Origin: CAYSHJ01 sp964589725
GTDB lineage: Bacteria; Planctomycetota; Planctomycetia; Planctomycetales; Planctomycetaceae
Direction of reading: 5' to 3'
Assembly (NCBI GenBank): GCA_964589725.1
Contig: CAZPUJ010000468.1
Coordinates: 1 to 14,224 of the forward strand
DNA length: 14,224 nt
Below, in pieces: positions 8,701 to 14,132 of the stretch. Position 1 is the stretch's first letter. Each line of letters begins with the position of its first letter. A program made the translations under genes and the position numbers. Under the pieces are notes generated by a model. It was not told the origin of the DNA. It did not search any database and saw only the letters and a list, made by a program, of their open reading frames with translations.

Positions 8701-8936
8701 TGATCGGTTCCGTCTTCTCGTTCACCTGCGAACGCAACTGATGCACAAGCCAAGGAAAACATCACTGGAATCCAAATCGGAACCAGAAAATTCATTTGTT
8801 GCGGTGCCCAGAAATTTCCAACGATCCACGACGCTAGTCCCTGCAAGACCACCGCAGCTCCCAACAGCGTCAGCAGAAACGCTCGCAGCGTGCGGAATTC
8901 TTTCCAAGCCAAGCGATGCAGCAGTTTCGTGTTCAT
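5796..8936 (-). CDS. ABC-2 family transporter permease fused to a large soluble C-terminal region
   Basis: This 1046-residue protein is the membrane partner of the upstream ABC ATPase. About 12 hydrophobic segments fall in residues 15-550 (for example 19-40, 49-70, 95-117, 140-164, 167-188, 207-224, 303-328, 334-350, 377-398, 441-484, 495-512, 528-548). The motif FAGEREDGTDQLLSRL (69-84) marks an ABC-2 permease, and the arrangement looks like two six-helix halves in one chain, which would replace a permease dimer. Residues 560-1046 have no membrane helix and are Trp- and Arg-rich. The end (923-962: HGRWP, LIGSYLDRVPVDPWNG) resembles a motif I associate with planctomycete proteins of unknown function (DHGRYP...DPFSG). 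Typical ABC-2 permeases have 250-400 residues, so this is exceptionally long. ATG 8936 has no clear ribosome binding site. It lies 254 bp after the ATPase stop, a gap filled by a large inverted repeat. The substrate is unknown. Confidence 0.85.
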   Translation of the reverse strand: MNTKLLHRLAWKEFRTLRAFLLTLLGAAVVLQGLASWIVGNFWAPQQMNFLVPIWIPVMFSLACASVAFAGEREDGTDQLLSRLAVPPLTLWSVKLAINVSGTVLLVIVLFPLAWAMGRLSLGGRWHVLLEVWRGDGPVTSMCFLALIWQVGFLAWGMFLSLLCRRVLTCVVLATVATVLTPLVMSPLLDLLPFKAAKYEPLEWTVRLVLIPGVLLLASAWLVQTWDEDRCPRFVERLLEAWRRVTAKSERLADSSRIVGQLSGGWRAIVRPLGLCWPDEWLPAWRRETRRLLWLEWRQARRVMMFVLAAFGIYAVCQGLFVAWGSVLVAKEFPFVMALVSFVFGAWSFQAQQLGQRFRDFAGHGASPTTMWFIKQGVWFAVTLLTLALLTPIATWLSGGRHFVYWQSEREDLWRALGYGLSCGELAHWFRDEQLQKESLGGVVSTSILAVGLCFAVGQLVSLLVARAVTVATVGFVLVALAFGWQQLSALAAIPPGLAVLPLIVGLLLASAARMTDWLEERNSMRGWLRVIAAGLVPSLVTLFGVPIYRVLEIPAASSLNLGRSDLESLTTATKNVSPGAKRGSEWWMRLAESIEGEPVFLRKVLVQKFPAIAPVEEEQATTPHHLGELHYEFVTWDKLQNRDWLTRNSGVVSEMLRLAPQLEDCAFDVDLFEGSDDQAANFRMKRLSQVAVLLKMSAQAAIADGNLDDGLRHFLVLLRLSEHMQQHAPFWSVHNGELLESATWSFLIQWARHPAQTGDSLRAALGRSANATPHPLLEALKKHVKLPPPPSQVVVEEYSATKQEIARHWREVGWPAAWLFWERQREEWLLDFSAAVAMEDMRQWVRDSRENWEGNDRLVIQSPVVHRPESRHRQLAGFLQDSTRHPNPYRQQNFIWWGYGATSQRANERGKAVAWRRGLIATLALRAFQLDHGRWPTQWDELIGSYLDRVPVDPWNGLPFELRPQGYPIEVTIFGSRIPANTPLFVSPGPYDCHLMPMVNRSADGKAAGSTKWVLTSPLLTEPSSPKDGESVFSLIAIPLSATKP

Positions 8937-9190
8937 GGCGAGTTCGTGGTGGTTTGAGAATTGTGATCGATCTGAGTATTGAAACCCGCAATTTCAGTGA
9001 TTTGACCTTTACTGACACTCACAAATTCCAGGCGTGCAGTTCGCCCCGAAGGGGCGTCGGTAACTAGCCCAGGGCAAGCGAACGGAGTGAGCGCCGCCCT
9101 GGGTTTGTGGGGAATGTTGCAGTTATCCCAGGGCGGCACTCGTCTCACTCGCTTGCCCTGGGCTGGTTTCCTAAACCCCTTCGGGGAGAC
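8937..9190. other. Gap between ATPase and permease genes, mostly repeat
   Basis: This 254-bp stretch separates the two transporter genes on the minus strand. The part at 9021-9190 is taken up by the large inverted repeat annotated separately. The part at 8937-9020 has no recognised feature. A minus-strand open frame ends in it with NSQTTTNSP and its stop overlaps the permease start as ATGA. Most of that frame's upstream part is repeat, so I do not call it a gene. Confidence 0.5.
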
Positions 9191-9207
9191 TCACTCCTGG
9201 AATTCGT
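9021..9207. repeat. Large composite inverted repeat, arms about 80 nt
   Basis: The left arm is 9021-9103 and the right arm 9127-9207, inverted, with a 23-nt centre. Reading inward, both arms have the same order. First comes an ACAAATTCCAGG-type block (9021-9032; 9196-9207 inverted, 11 of 12 matching). Next is CCCCGAAGGGG (9044-9054; 9176-9186), then exactly 11 unrelated bases, then AGCCCAGGGCAAGCG (9066-9080; 9150-9164) and a terminal GCCGCCCTGGG-type block. The AGCCC-to-CTGGG parts match at 31 of 38 positions. Each arm can also fold alone through CCCAGGGC pairing with GCCCTGGG. The right arm reaches into the ATPase gene and holds its stop codon (9191) and last codons. Effects on transcription are inferred. 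Confidence 0.8.
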
Positions 9208-10156
9208 TCGGGGCTGAAACTTCTGATCTTGCCTCTTCTGCTGGCGTCCAAGTTCCTCCGGCACCGGGGACGCGGTCGGGATGCAGGTAGCCGACGAAAA
9301 CTTCTTCCAGTGATGGCACGCGCACATCGACGCGAGCGAAATCGGCACGGGCTTGCAGGCTCAGGAGATCGTCCGGTTCGACGTCGCGGACGAGTGCTCG
9401 CCATTGTTGGCCGATACGCTGTTGGCTGATCAGCCGGCCGGGTAAGTCCGTCGGTACGGGCACATCAGCCGGCAGCGTCAGCGTGATCTCGCAAACGGAT
9501 TGCTTCAGTTCGTCCAGACGCTCGCTGACGACCAACTTCCCTTTGCGCAGGATCGCGACGATGTCGGCGACTCGTTCGACTTCGTGAATCTGATGGCTCG
9601 ACAGCAACACCGTGCGGCCTTCGGCGGCGACGTCGGACATGCTCGACAAAAAGTCTCGACGCACGATTGGGTCCAGCCCGGACGTCGGCTCGTCGAGGAT
9701 CAGTAGCTCCGGCTCGTGAGCCATCGAGATTGCCAGCGACACCTTCGCGAGTTGTCCTTTCGACAGCGTCTTCAACTTCTGATTCGGCAAGAGTTCAAAT
9801 CTTTTCACCAACTTGCAGAAGTGCGAGTACGTGCTCGGCCCATGAAACCCCGCCGCAAACCAGCCCGTCTCATCGACCGTCATCCAGCCGTACATCTGCG
9901 GCCGATCCGGGACGTAACCGACTCGGCGACGAATCTCGCGTCCCTGCCGCCGACTGTTCAGGCCGAGCACCTCTGCTTCGCCGCAGTCGGGATCGCACAG
10001 CCCCAGCAGAATCTTCAGCGACGTCGTCTTCCCCGCGCCGTTCTCGCCGAGCAGTGCGACCACCGTGCCCGGCGGGCCTTCGAGCGAGACGTCGTCCAAC
10101 GCGACCGTGCGGCCGAAGCGTTTTTTAACATCGTGCAATCGGAACATCGTCTGCAT
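9191..10156 (-). CDS. ABC transporter ATP-binding protein
   Basis: This 321-residue protein is the ATPase that powers the permease encoded downstream. It has Walker A GENGAGKT (37-44), Q-loop region YVPDRPQMYG (81-90), signature LSKGQ (131-135; Lys for the usual third Gly), Walker B LLILDEP (151-157), the D-loop SGLD (159-162) and the H-loop His188 in LLSSHQ. The last 110 residues are an accessory tail after the nucleotide-binding domain, as in ABC-2 ATPases of the CcmA/YtrB kind. The start at 10156 was chosen because AGAGGGGA lies just upstream at Shine-Dalgarno distance and the protein then begins directly before the first strand. An in-frame start at 10225 would translate through a REP-like repeat and is rejected. 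The gene follows the GntR regulator by 74 bp. The last codons (EFQE) and stop lie in an inverted repeat arm. The substrate is unknown; lipid, peptide or drug export are all possible. Confidence 0.92.
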   Translation of the reverse strand: MQTMFRLHDVKKRFGRTVALDDVSLEGPPGTVVALLGENGAGKTTSLKILLGLCDPDCGEAEVLGLNSRRQGREIRRRVGYVPDRPQMYGWMTVDETGWFAAGFHGPSTYSHFCKLVKRFELLPNQKLKTLSKGQLAKVSLAISMAHEPELLILDEPTSGLDPIVRRDFLSSMSDVAAEGRTVLLSSHQIHEVERVADIVAILRKGKLVVSERLDELKQSVCEITLTLPADVPVPTDLPGRLISQQRIGQQWRALVRDVEPDDLLSLQARADFARVDVRVPSLEEVFVGYLHPDRVPGAGGTWTPAEEARSEVSAPNEFQE

Positions 10157-10173
10157 CGCGTCCCCTCTTGGAA

Positions 10174-10253
10174 GTAGGTCAGCCTTTCCAGGCTGACCCG
10201 AGTTGGATGCGGCCTTTTCTGTCAATCAGGTCAGGCTGGAAAGCCTGACCTAC
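10174..10253. repeat. Inverted pair of GTAG-headed REP-like palindromes
   Basis: The left arm is 10174-10198 and the right arm 10229-10253, inverted, 23 of 25 matching, with a 30-bp spacer. Both arms carry GTAGG at the outer end. Each arm is its own hairpin: GTCAGCC, loop TTTCCA, GGCTGAC in the left; GTCAGGC, loop TGGAAA, GCCTGAC in the right. The only two differences between arms pair with each other within each hairpin (C-G swapped to G-C), so stem pairing is kept. The pair fills the gap between the regulator and the ATPase gene and supplies the regulator's last codons and stop (10231). Confidence 0.8.
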
Positions 10254-10656
10254 CGGCTTTCGGCTTGCGGCCGGCCGTTGGTTTCGAGGCGGCCAGTTCT
10301 GCTTCGAACATTTCGCGCAGTTCTTGGTCATCGAGCTGACTGTGCTGAGCTTCCGCGAGCACCGACCGCAGGCGCTCGCGGATCAACGCCTCGCGATCTT
10401 GCTGACAGCGTTTGACGGCCTTGGAACTGATTTCGAGGCCGATGCCTCGGACCATTTCGAGAATTCCCTCGGACTGCAATTCGCGATACGCCCGCGCGAT
10501 GGTATTGGGATTGAGCGCCAGCGTGACCGACAATTCCTGCAACGACGGGACGCGCTGGCCGGGCTGCAACGCTCCGCTGGCCACGGCGAATTTCACCTGC
10601 CGCATGATCTGATCGTAGATCGCCAGCCCATTGTCGGGATCAATCGTGAAGAACAT
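10231..10656 (-). CDS. GntR family transcriptional regulator, YtrA type
   Basis: This 141-residue protein has the short YtrA-type GntR layout. A winged helix-turn-helix fills about residues 11-76 (LAIYDQIMRQ, QPGQRVPSLQEL, LNPNTIARAYREL, EGILEMVRGIGLEI), followed by a short helical dimerisation tail (80-122) with no ligand-binding FCD or UTRA domain. Such regulators usually repress an adjacent ABC transporter operon, and here the ATPase and permease genes follow on the same strand. ATG 10656 was chosen because AGGAG lies 8 nt upstream. A start at 10692 would read through the palindrome at 10674-10689 and is rejected. The last codons (GRSGFPA) and stop come from a REP-like repeat, so the native C terminus may have been replaced. 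Autorepression through the upstream palindrome is inferred. Confidence 0.92.
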   Translation of the reverse strand: MFFTIDPDNGLAIYDQIMRQVKFAVASGALQPGQRVPSLQELSVTLALNPNTIARAYRELQSEGILEMVRGIGLEISSKAVKRCQQDREALIRERLRSVLAEAQHSQLDDQELREMFEAELAASKPTAGRKPKAGRSGFPA

Positions 10657-10673
10657 GGCCAGCACTCCTAGTC

Positions 10674-10689
10674 TGCTATCGTGATAGCA
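10674..10689. promoter_or_regulatory. Probable GntR/YtrA operator, 16-bp perfect palindrome
   Basis: TGCTATCGTGATAGCA is a perfect palindrome whose two 7-bp halves (TGCTATC, GATAGCA) are separated by GT. It sits 17 bp upstream of the regulator start and directly follows the candidate -10 element. Binding there would block transcription initiation of the regulator-transporter operon. The palindrome is seen; its role is inferred from YtrA-type regulators, which commonly bind palindromes in their own promoter. Confidence 0.65.
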
Positions 10690-10717
10690 CACTAGACCCG
10701 GGCGGTGGCGACGTCAA
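10689..10717 (-). promoter_or_regulatory. Candidate promoter of the gntR-ABC operon
   Basis: On the minus strand TTGACG (10717-10712) is followed after exactly 17 bases by TAGTGT (10694-10689). The -35 matches the sigma-70 consensus at 5 of 6 positions, the -10 at only 3 of 6. The start point would fall in or near the 16-bp palindrome. Upstream is the end of the EamA gene, so an own promoter is expected. The call rests on position and the good -35. Confidence 0.4.
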
Positions 10718-10751
10718 CCCTTGGAGCGCGTTAGTCCCCAATCAAGCGACC

Positions 10752-10772
10752 CCACTGGGCTTGCCCCAGTGG
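10752..10772. repeat. Palindromic hairpin downstream of the EamA gene
   Basis: CCACTGGG (10752-10759) and CCCAGTGG (10765-10772) form a perfect 8-bp stem with loop CTTGC. It begins 16 bp after the EamA stop codon. No T-run follows on either strand, so it is not a classic rho-independent terminator. It may still slow or stop transcription between the EamA gene and the GntR promoter, or be another dispersed repeat. Confidence 0.6.
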
Positions 10773-10788
10773 TTTACGGGATTCTGCA

Positions 10789-11691
10789 CTACTGAGCCGT
10801 ATTGGGTATTTCGTCATTCGTGATTCTTCCGAGGTGCGCTCCCCCGAACTGCACCAGGGCCACCATGGGCAGGATGATTGCTAACGCGATCAATTGCTTC
10901 AGCGTCACGGTCTCACCATCGAGCCAACCCCAGACGACGGCACCGGCCGGAACAAGATTCGTGACCATGCCGGCGAACAGCGGGCCGCGATCGTGGATCA
11001 GTTTGTTGAACCAAAACATCGCCAAGCCGGTGCCGACGACGCTCAGGATCAGTAGACAAATCACCGCCGGCCAAAAGGCGTTCGGGCTCGGAGGTACCGG
11101 CGACGGCGTGAACCAGCTCAGCGGTTGCAGCAGCGCGCTGGCAACGGCCATCGCCACGAACGTGAACATTAGCGGCGGCACATGTGTCAGATGGCGCCGC
11201 ATCCAAGTGTTGACGAGGGCGTAGCCGAACGGCACGCTCGCGGCCAACAATAGATGCGCGGCGGGGATCTGCCGCGCGAATCCTTCGCTCATCAGCAGGC
11301 CTAGGCCGAGTAACGCTCCCAACACCCCAACCGCTTGCCGGGGATGCGGGATGACTCCCAGCAACGGCACTGATGCCAGCATCGTGAACAGTGGTGTGAA
11401 ACTGACCGTCATGCCAATGAACGAACTGTCGTGACGGGTGATCAGCCACGGCTGCACGCAGTACGGCCAGACATAACCAGCCAAAACGACGAACGCCAAT
11501 GATCCCGCATCGCGTCGCCTCCAGCCGACCCGATGTCGATGAATCAGCCACAGGATCGCCAGAACCGCCGCGCCGCCGGCGACTCGCCACGCTCCCACGC
11601 TGATCGGCGAAAAGACCAACGCCGCTTTCTTCATCAACAGAAAGCTGCCGCCCCAGATGACACAAATCAGTACAAAGAGCGCGTACGCCAT
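10789..11691 (-). CDS. EamA/DMT family transporter
   Basis: This 300-residue inner-membrane protein of the drug/metabolite transporter superfamily has the ten-helix, two-EamA-repeat layout, probably exporting or exchanging a small metabolite. The first repeat starts at LFVLICVIWGGSFLLMKKAA with the family's WG motif near the end of helix 1; helix 3 or 4 contains PLFTMLASVPLLG. The second repeat includes AMAVASALLQPLSW and ends with TNLVPAGAVVWGWLDGETVTLKQLIALAIIL, here given as two joined parts of the usual NLxPVxAxxxGxxxLGExxxxxQxxGxxxI pattern (Asn-Leu-Val-Pro, then Gly-Glu). ATG 11691 is chosen since the first helix follows directly; a start at 11772 would add 27 polar residues, and the chosen length is usual for the family. 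No strong ribosome binding site is seen. Its promoter should lie in the 171-bp gap shared with the divergent FG-GAP gene. The substrate cannot be told from sequence. Confidence 0.9.
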   Translation of the reverse strand: MAYALFVLICVIWGGSFLLMKKAALVFSPISVGAWRVAGGAAVLAILWLIHRHRVGWRRRDAGSLAFVVLAGYVWPYCVQPWLITRHDSSFIGMTVSFTPLFTMLASVPLLGVIPHPRQAVGVLGALLGLGLLMSEGFARQIPAAHLLLAASVPFGYALVNTWMRRHLTHVPPLMFTFVAMAVASALLQPLSWFTPSPVPPSPNAFWPAVICLLILSVVGTGLAMFWFNKLIHDRGPLFAGMVTNLVPAGAVVWGWLDGETVTLKQLIALAIILPMVALVQFGGAHLGRITNDEIPNTAQ

Positions 11692-11779
11692 CGCGGCGTT
11701 GTAGTGGATTTCGTAGAAGGGGACGAGCGCGTGGCTGACACAAGAATTGACGACCACAGCATGTCGGAACAAGGGTTCG

Positions 11780-11807
11780 TGGACGTGTTCTGCTTGACCG
11801 CTACACT
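11780..11807 (+). promoter_or_regulatory. Weak candidate promoter of the FG-GAP protein gene
   Basis: TGGACG (11780-11785), a 16-bp spacer and TACACT (11802-11807) each match sigma-70 consensus at 4 of 6 positions. Transcription would begin about 50 bp before the ATG at 11863, within the divergent gap with the EamA gene. No other better pair was seen there. Confidence 0.25.
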
Positions 11808-11862
11808 GCCGACATTCGTCAACGAATTGACTTGTTTTTCTTGCTGTCGTGGGAGAAGTCTA

Positions 11863-13101
11863 ATGTTTCGCGTTGCTGCGTGCGTGGTTGCGGGGTGTCT
11901 GAGTCTTGGTGCCGTCGCAGCAAGCCTGGCCGACGACACTCCGGTCAAGTGGGAGCGGATCAAGCTGGAGGAAGTCTTTCGGTCTGAAGGAGTGGCGGTC
12001 GCGGACATCAACAAGGATGGCCGACTGGATCTGATCAACGGCGAAGCCTGGTACGAAGCTCCCGCCGATGCGAACCTCTTCAAGACCGGCAACTGGACGA
12101 TGCGTCCGCTGCGACCCGAAGGCATCCGGCGATTCATCGCCGATGGCGCGTACAGCCAGAGCTTCGGGCTGTGGGCATACGACATCAGCGGCGACGGCTG
12201 GCAGGATGTGATCGTCATCGGCTTTCCCGGCGTGCCGTGCCATTGGTTCGAGAACCCGCAAGGCAAGCCCGGCCCGTGGGCTCAGTATGAAATCTGGCAC
12301 AGCGCGGCGAACGAGACGCCACAGTTTCTGGACATCACCGGCGACGGCAAGCCGGAAATCATCATGACGTCCGAGACCGAACAGATGATGGGTTATCTCG
12401 AAATTCCGCCGCCGGCCGACGCCACAAAGAAGTGGACCTACACGCAAGTCAGCGGCGAGAAACTCGGCAATCTCGCACATCGCTACTACCACGGACTGGG
12501 CATCGGCGACGTGAACCGCGACGGTCGCAAAGATATCGTCATCCCGCACGGTTGGTGGGAGCAGCCCGCCAAGTTGAACGACGGACCTTGGACGTTTCAC
12601 AAGCACGTACTCAAGGGCAACGGCGACGGCAACCCGGAGACAGCCGCCGATATCTTCGTCGATGACCTGGACGGCGACGGCGACAACGACATCCTGATGA
12701 GCGCCGCGCATCACATCGGCGTGTGGTGGTTCGAGAACCTCGGCGGCTCGCCCGATCCGAAATTCAAACAGCACATGATCGACGACACGTTCTCACAAAC
12801 GCACGCCCTGCACTATCAGGACATCAACGGCGACGGCGTCAAAGACCTGATCACCGGCAAGCGGTTTTTCGCTCACGGTTCGCAGGGTGATCCCGATCCG
12901 CTGGGTGAAGTCGTGATGTACTGGTACGAAGTCAAGAAGACGACTGGTCAGCCTCCGCAGTTCGTCAAACACAAGATCGACGCCGGCACCGACACCGGCG
13001 TTGGCACGCAATTTTTCGTTGGGGATTTCAATGGCGACAAACTGCCGGACATCGTCCTGTCGAATAAGAAAGGGACGAATGTGTTACTACAAAAACGGTA
13101 G
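11863..13101 (+). CDS. Secreted FG-GAP/VCBS repeat beta-propeller protein
   Basis: This 412-residue exported protein starts with a Sec signal peptide (residues 1-23, MFRVAACVVAGCLSLGAVAA then SLA before DD). A lipobox-like VAGC at 9-12 makes a lipoprotein possible but less likely, since the hydrophobic stretch continues past it. Seven FG-GAP-like repeats follow, each with an acidic Ca-binding loop: DINKDGRLD (48), DISGDGWQD (107), DITGDGKPE (157), DVNRDGRKD (216), DLDGDGDND (268), DINGDGVKD (320) and DFNGDKLPD (388). This suggests a seven-bladed propeller. Such propellers bind proteins, carbohydrates or surfaces rather than catalyse. Trp-rich segments with WYE, WFENP, WWE and WWFENLGG recur between loops. 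ATG 11863 has GGGAGAAG at good distance; an upstream-extended frame from 11533 runs antisense through the EamA gene and is rejected. A repeat hairpin follows the stop by 18 bp. Partner or ligand is unknown. Confidence 0.88.
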   Translation: MFRVAACVVAGCLSLGAVAASLADDTPVKWERIKLEEVFRSEGVAVADINKDGRLDLINGEAWYEAPADANLFKTGNWTMRPLRPEGIRRFIADGAYSQSFGLWAYDISGDGWQDVIVIGFPGVPCHWFENPQGKPGPWAQYEIWHSAANETPQFLDITGDGKPEIIMTSETEQMMGYLEIPPPADATKKWTYTQVSGEKLGNLAHRYYHGLGIGDVNRDGRKDIVIPHGWWEQPAKLNDGPWTFHKHVLKGNGDGNPETAADIFVDDLDGDGDNDILMSAAHHIGVWWFENLGGSPDPKFKQHMIDDTFSQTHALHYQDINGDGVKDLITGKRFFAHGSQGDPDPLGEVVMYWYEVKKTTGQPPQFVKHKIDAGTDTGVGTQFFVGDFNGDKLPDIVLSNKKGTNVLLQKR

Positions 13102-13119
13102 CGCGGCTGAGCCACAAAA

Positions 13120-13180
13120 GTAGGTTGGGACTCCGTCCCGACTCTTCCGCCAAGAGTGTCGGGACGGCGTCCCAACCTAC
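13120..13180. repeat. GTAG-headed REP-like inverted pair forming a long hairpin
   Basis: The left arm is 13120-13146 and the right arm 13152-13180, with a 5-nt loop. The arms pair at 26 of 27 positions plus a 2-nt bulge (GT at 13158-13159 region). Outer ends are GTAGGT and ACCTAC. Each arm also has an inner hairpin, GGGAC-TCC-GTCCC in the left and GGGAC-GGC-GTCCC in the right. It lies 18 bp after the FG-GAP gene stop and could act as a transcript end or 3' stabiliser. No T-run follows. Confidence 0.75.
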
Positions 13181-13222
13181 GAATTACGCGGACGGCGACA
13201 AGAAATCACGACCGATTGGTAC

Positions 13223-13237
13223 AACGCCTTCGGCGTT
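13223..13237. repeat. Short palindrome AACGCC-TTC-GGCGTT
   Basis: A perfect 6-bp stem with a 3-nt loop lies between the FG-GAP and methyltransferase genes. The remaining gap (13102-13352) shows nothing else apart from the larger hairpin at 13120. It looks like one more short dispersed palindrome. Confidence 0.4.
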
Positions 13238-13352
13238 AACGACGTAAGCTGCTTCTTGAACCGCTTTTGACGCCGGGCCACTCCGCGCCGCGCGACAAGG
13301 ATGTTCGGCAGCCATTTTTCGATGTCAATGATTGTGGCAAGGTAGTCACTCG

Positions 13353-13958
13353 ATGAGACCAATGGTGGAGCGATGGAGACGATTGTGGACATTCTTGGGC
13401 GCGGGGATTTGGCTGTTCACAGCCGCGGTGACTGATTCGCGCTGGGACGAAGAAAGCCCGCTCGGATTGGTGTTGTTTTCGCTGGGATGCCTGTTGACGG
13501 GAGTCGGCTGCTTGGGCCGAGTCTGGTGCCTGGCGTTCATCGCGGGCCAGAAGAGCGGAGTGCTGGTGACCGACGGGCCATATTCGTTGTGCCGCAACCC
13601 GCTGTATCTGTTCAGCTTGTTGGCGGCCGTCGGCGTGGGCCTCGCATCCTGCACGATCTCGATCCCGCTGCTCGTTCTCGTCGGATTTGCCGTTTACTAT
13701 CCGAGCGTGATCAAGTCCGAGTCCCGCCGACTGGCGGAAGGGTTCGGTGACACGTATCAAGCCTACTCACAAACGACTCCGGCCTTGTTGCCGACCTTCG
13801 GCGGTTATCACGAATCGGCCGAGCACGTCATCAACAGCCGAGCGTTCCGCCGCGGCGTGTTTGACGCCTTCTGGTTTTTCGTCGCGTTCGCGGCGATGCA
13901 CGCCTTTTCCGAACTGCATCACAGCGGCGCCATTGCGGCGTGGTACTTGCTGCCGTGA
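13353..13958 (+). CDS. Isoprenylcysteine carboxyl methyltransferase-family membrane protein
   Basis: This 201-residue integral membrane protein has the signature of the ICMT/phospholipid methyltransferase fold that uses S-adenosylmethionine. The motif GPYSLCRNPLYL (75-86) carries the conserved Gly-Pro-Tyr, Arg-Asn-Pro and Tyr, and E123-RR-L...FGDTYQAY (124-138) is the C-terminal Glu and Tyr part. Hydrophobic segments lie at about 12-28, 37-60, 84-117 and 168-185. After the methyltransferase core there is an unusual extra tail of about 55 residues with one more membrane segment and several His residues (HAFSELHH). ATG 13353 is preferred to the TTG at 13332; AAGG about 10 bp upstream is a weak ribosome binding site, and ATG at 13362 is possible. 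The substrate is unknown; bacterial members act on lipids, small thiols or isoprenoids, or are uncharacterised. An inverted repeat begins 3 bp after the stop. Confidence 0.85.
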   Translation: MRPMVERWRRLWTFLGAGIWLFTAAVTDSRWDEESPLGLVLFSLGCLLTGVGCLGRVWCLAFIAGQKSGVLVTDGPYSLCRNPLYLFSLLAAVGVGLASCTISIPLLVLVGFAVYYPSVIKSESRRLAEGFGDTYQAYSQTTPALLPTFGGYHESAEHVINSRAFRRGVFDAFWFFVAFAAMHAFSELHHSGAIAAWYLLP

Positions 13959-13961
13959 CCA

Positions 13962-14016
13962 ACCCGAAGCGCCAGCGAGGACAAGGCGCCGAAGCCGCCT
14001 CGCTGATGCGTCGGGT
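13962..14016. repeat. Inverted repeat directly after the methyltransferase gene
   Basis: ACCCGAAGCGCCAGCGAGG (13962-13980) and CCTCGCTGATGCGTCGGGT (13998-14016) are inverted copies matching at 16 of 19 positions, with a 17-bp spacer. It begins 3 bp after the stop at 13958, so it could serve as a transcript end. From memory this ACCCGAAGCG sequence is a common planctomycete repeat; this was not checked. Confidence 0.6.
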
Positions 14017-14025
14017 ATGCGTCCT

Positions 14026-14132
14026 TACACCGTTAACAACGAAAGTTGTTGCGGGCTGCGCGAATTTTTGCGGCTCGGCCGCGCTACACCGTTAATTCGG
14101 AGTTTTGTTGTTGGCTGCGCGAATTGTTGTGG
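14026..14132. repeat. Two-copy tandem repeat, period 59 bp
   Basis: Copy 1 is 14026-14073 and copy 2 is 14085-14132, each 48 nt. Both begin TACACCGTTAA and share GGCTGCGCGAATT at the same offset (14054-14066 and 14113-14125). The 17 nt between these blocks differ more, and 11 unrelated nt separate the copies. Read on the minus strand both encode NSRS-x-QQ...LTV followed by a stop (TAG at 14084, TAA in copy 1). The repeat thus looks like a duplicated gene 3' end. Confidence 0.6.

Noticed and set aside
10157..10225. Longer N terminus for the ABC ATPase
   Set aside because: The extra residues would be encoded by the REP-like repeat, and AGAGGGGA supports the start at 10156.
10657..10692. Longer N terminus for the GntR regulator
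   Set aside because: It would translate the operator palindrome, and AGGAG lies correctly before 10656.
10752..10772. Rho-independent terminator
   Set aside because: The hairpin is strong but no T-run follows on either strand, so it is listed as a palindromic repeat.
11533..11862. N-terminal extension of the FG-GAP gene frame
   Set aside because: It overlaps the EamA gene on the other strand, and the ATG at 11863 has a good ribosome site and begins a signal peptide.
5597..14132. CRISPR array or toxin-antitoxin/defence locus
   Set aside because: The repeats are inverted pairs of different families, not regular direct repeats with unique spacers, and no cas, toxin or defence gene motif was seen.
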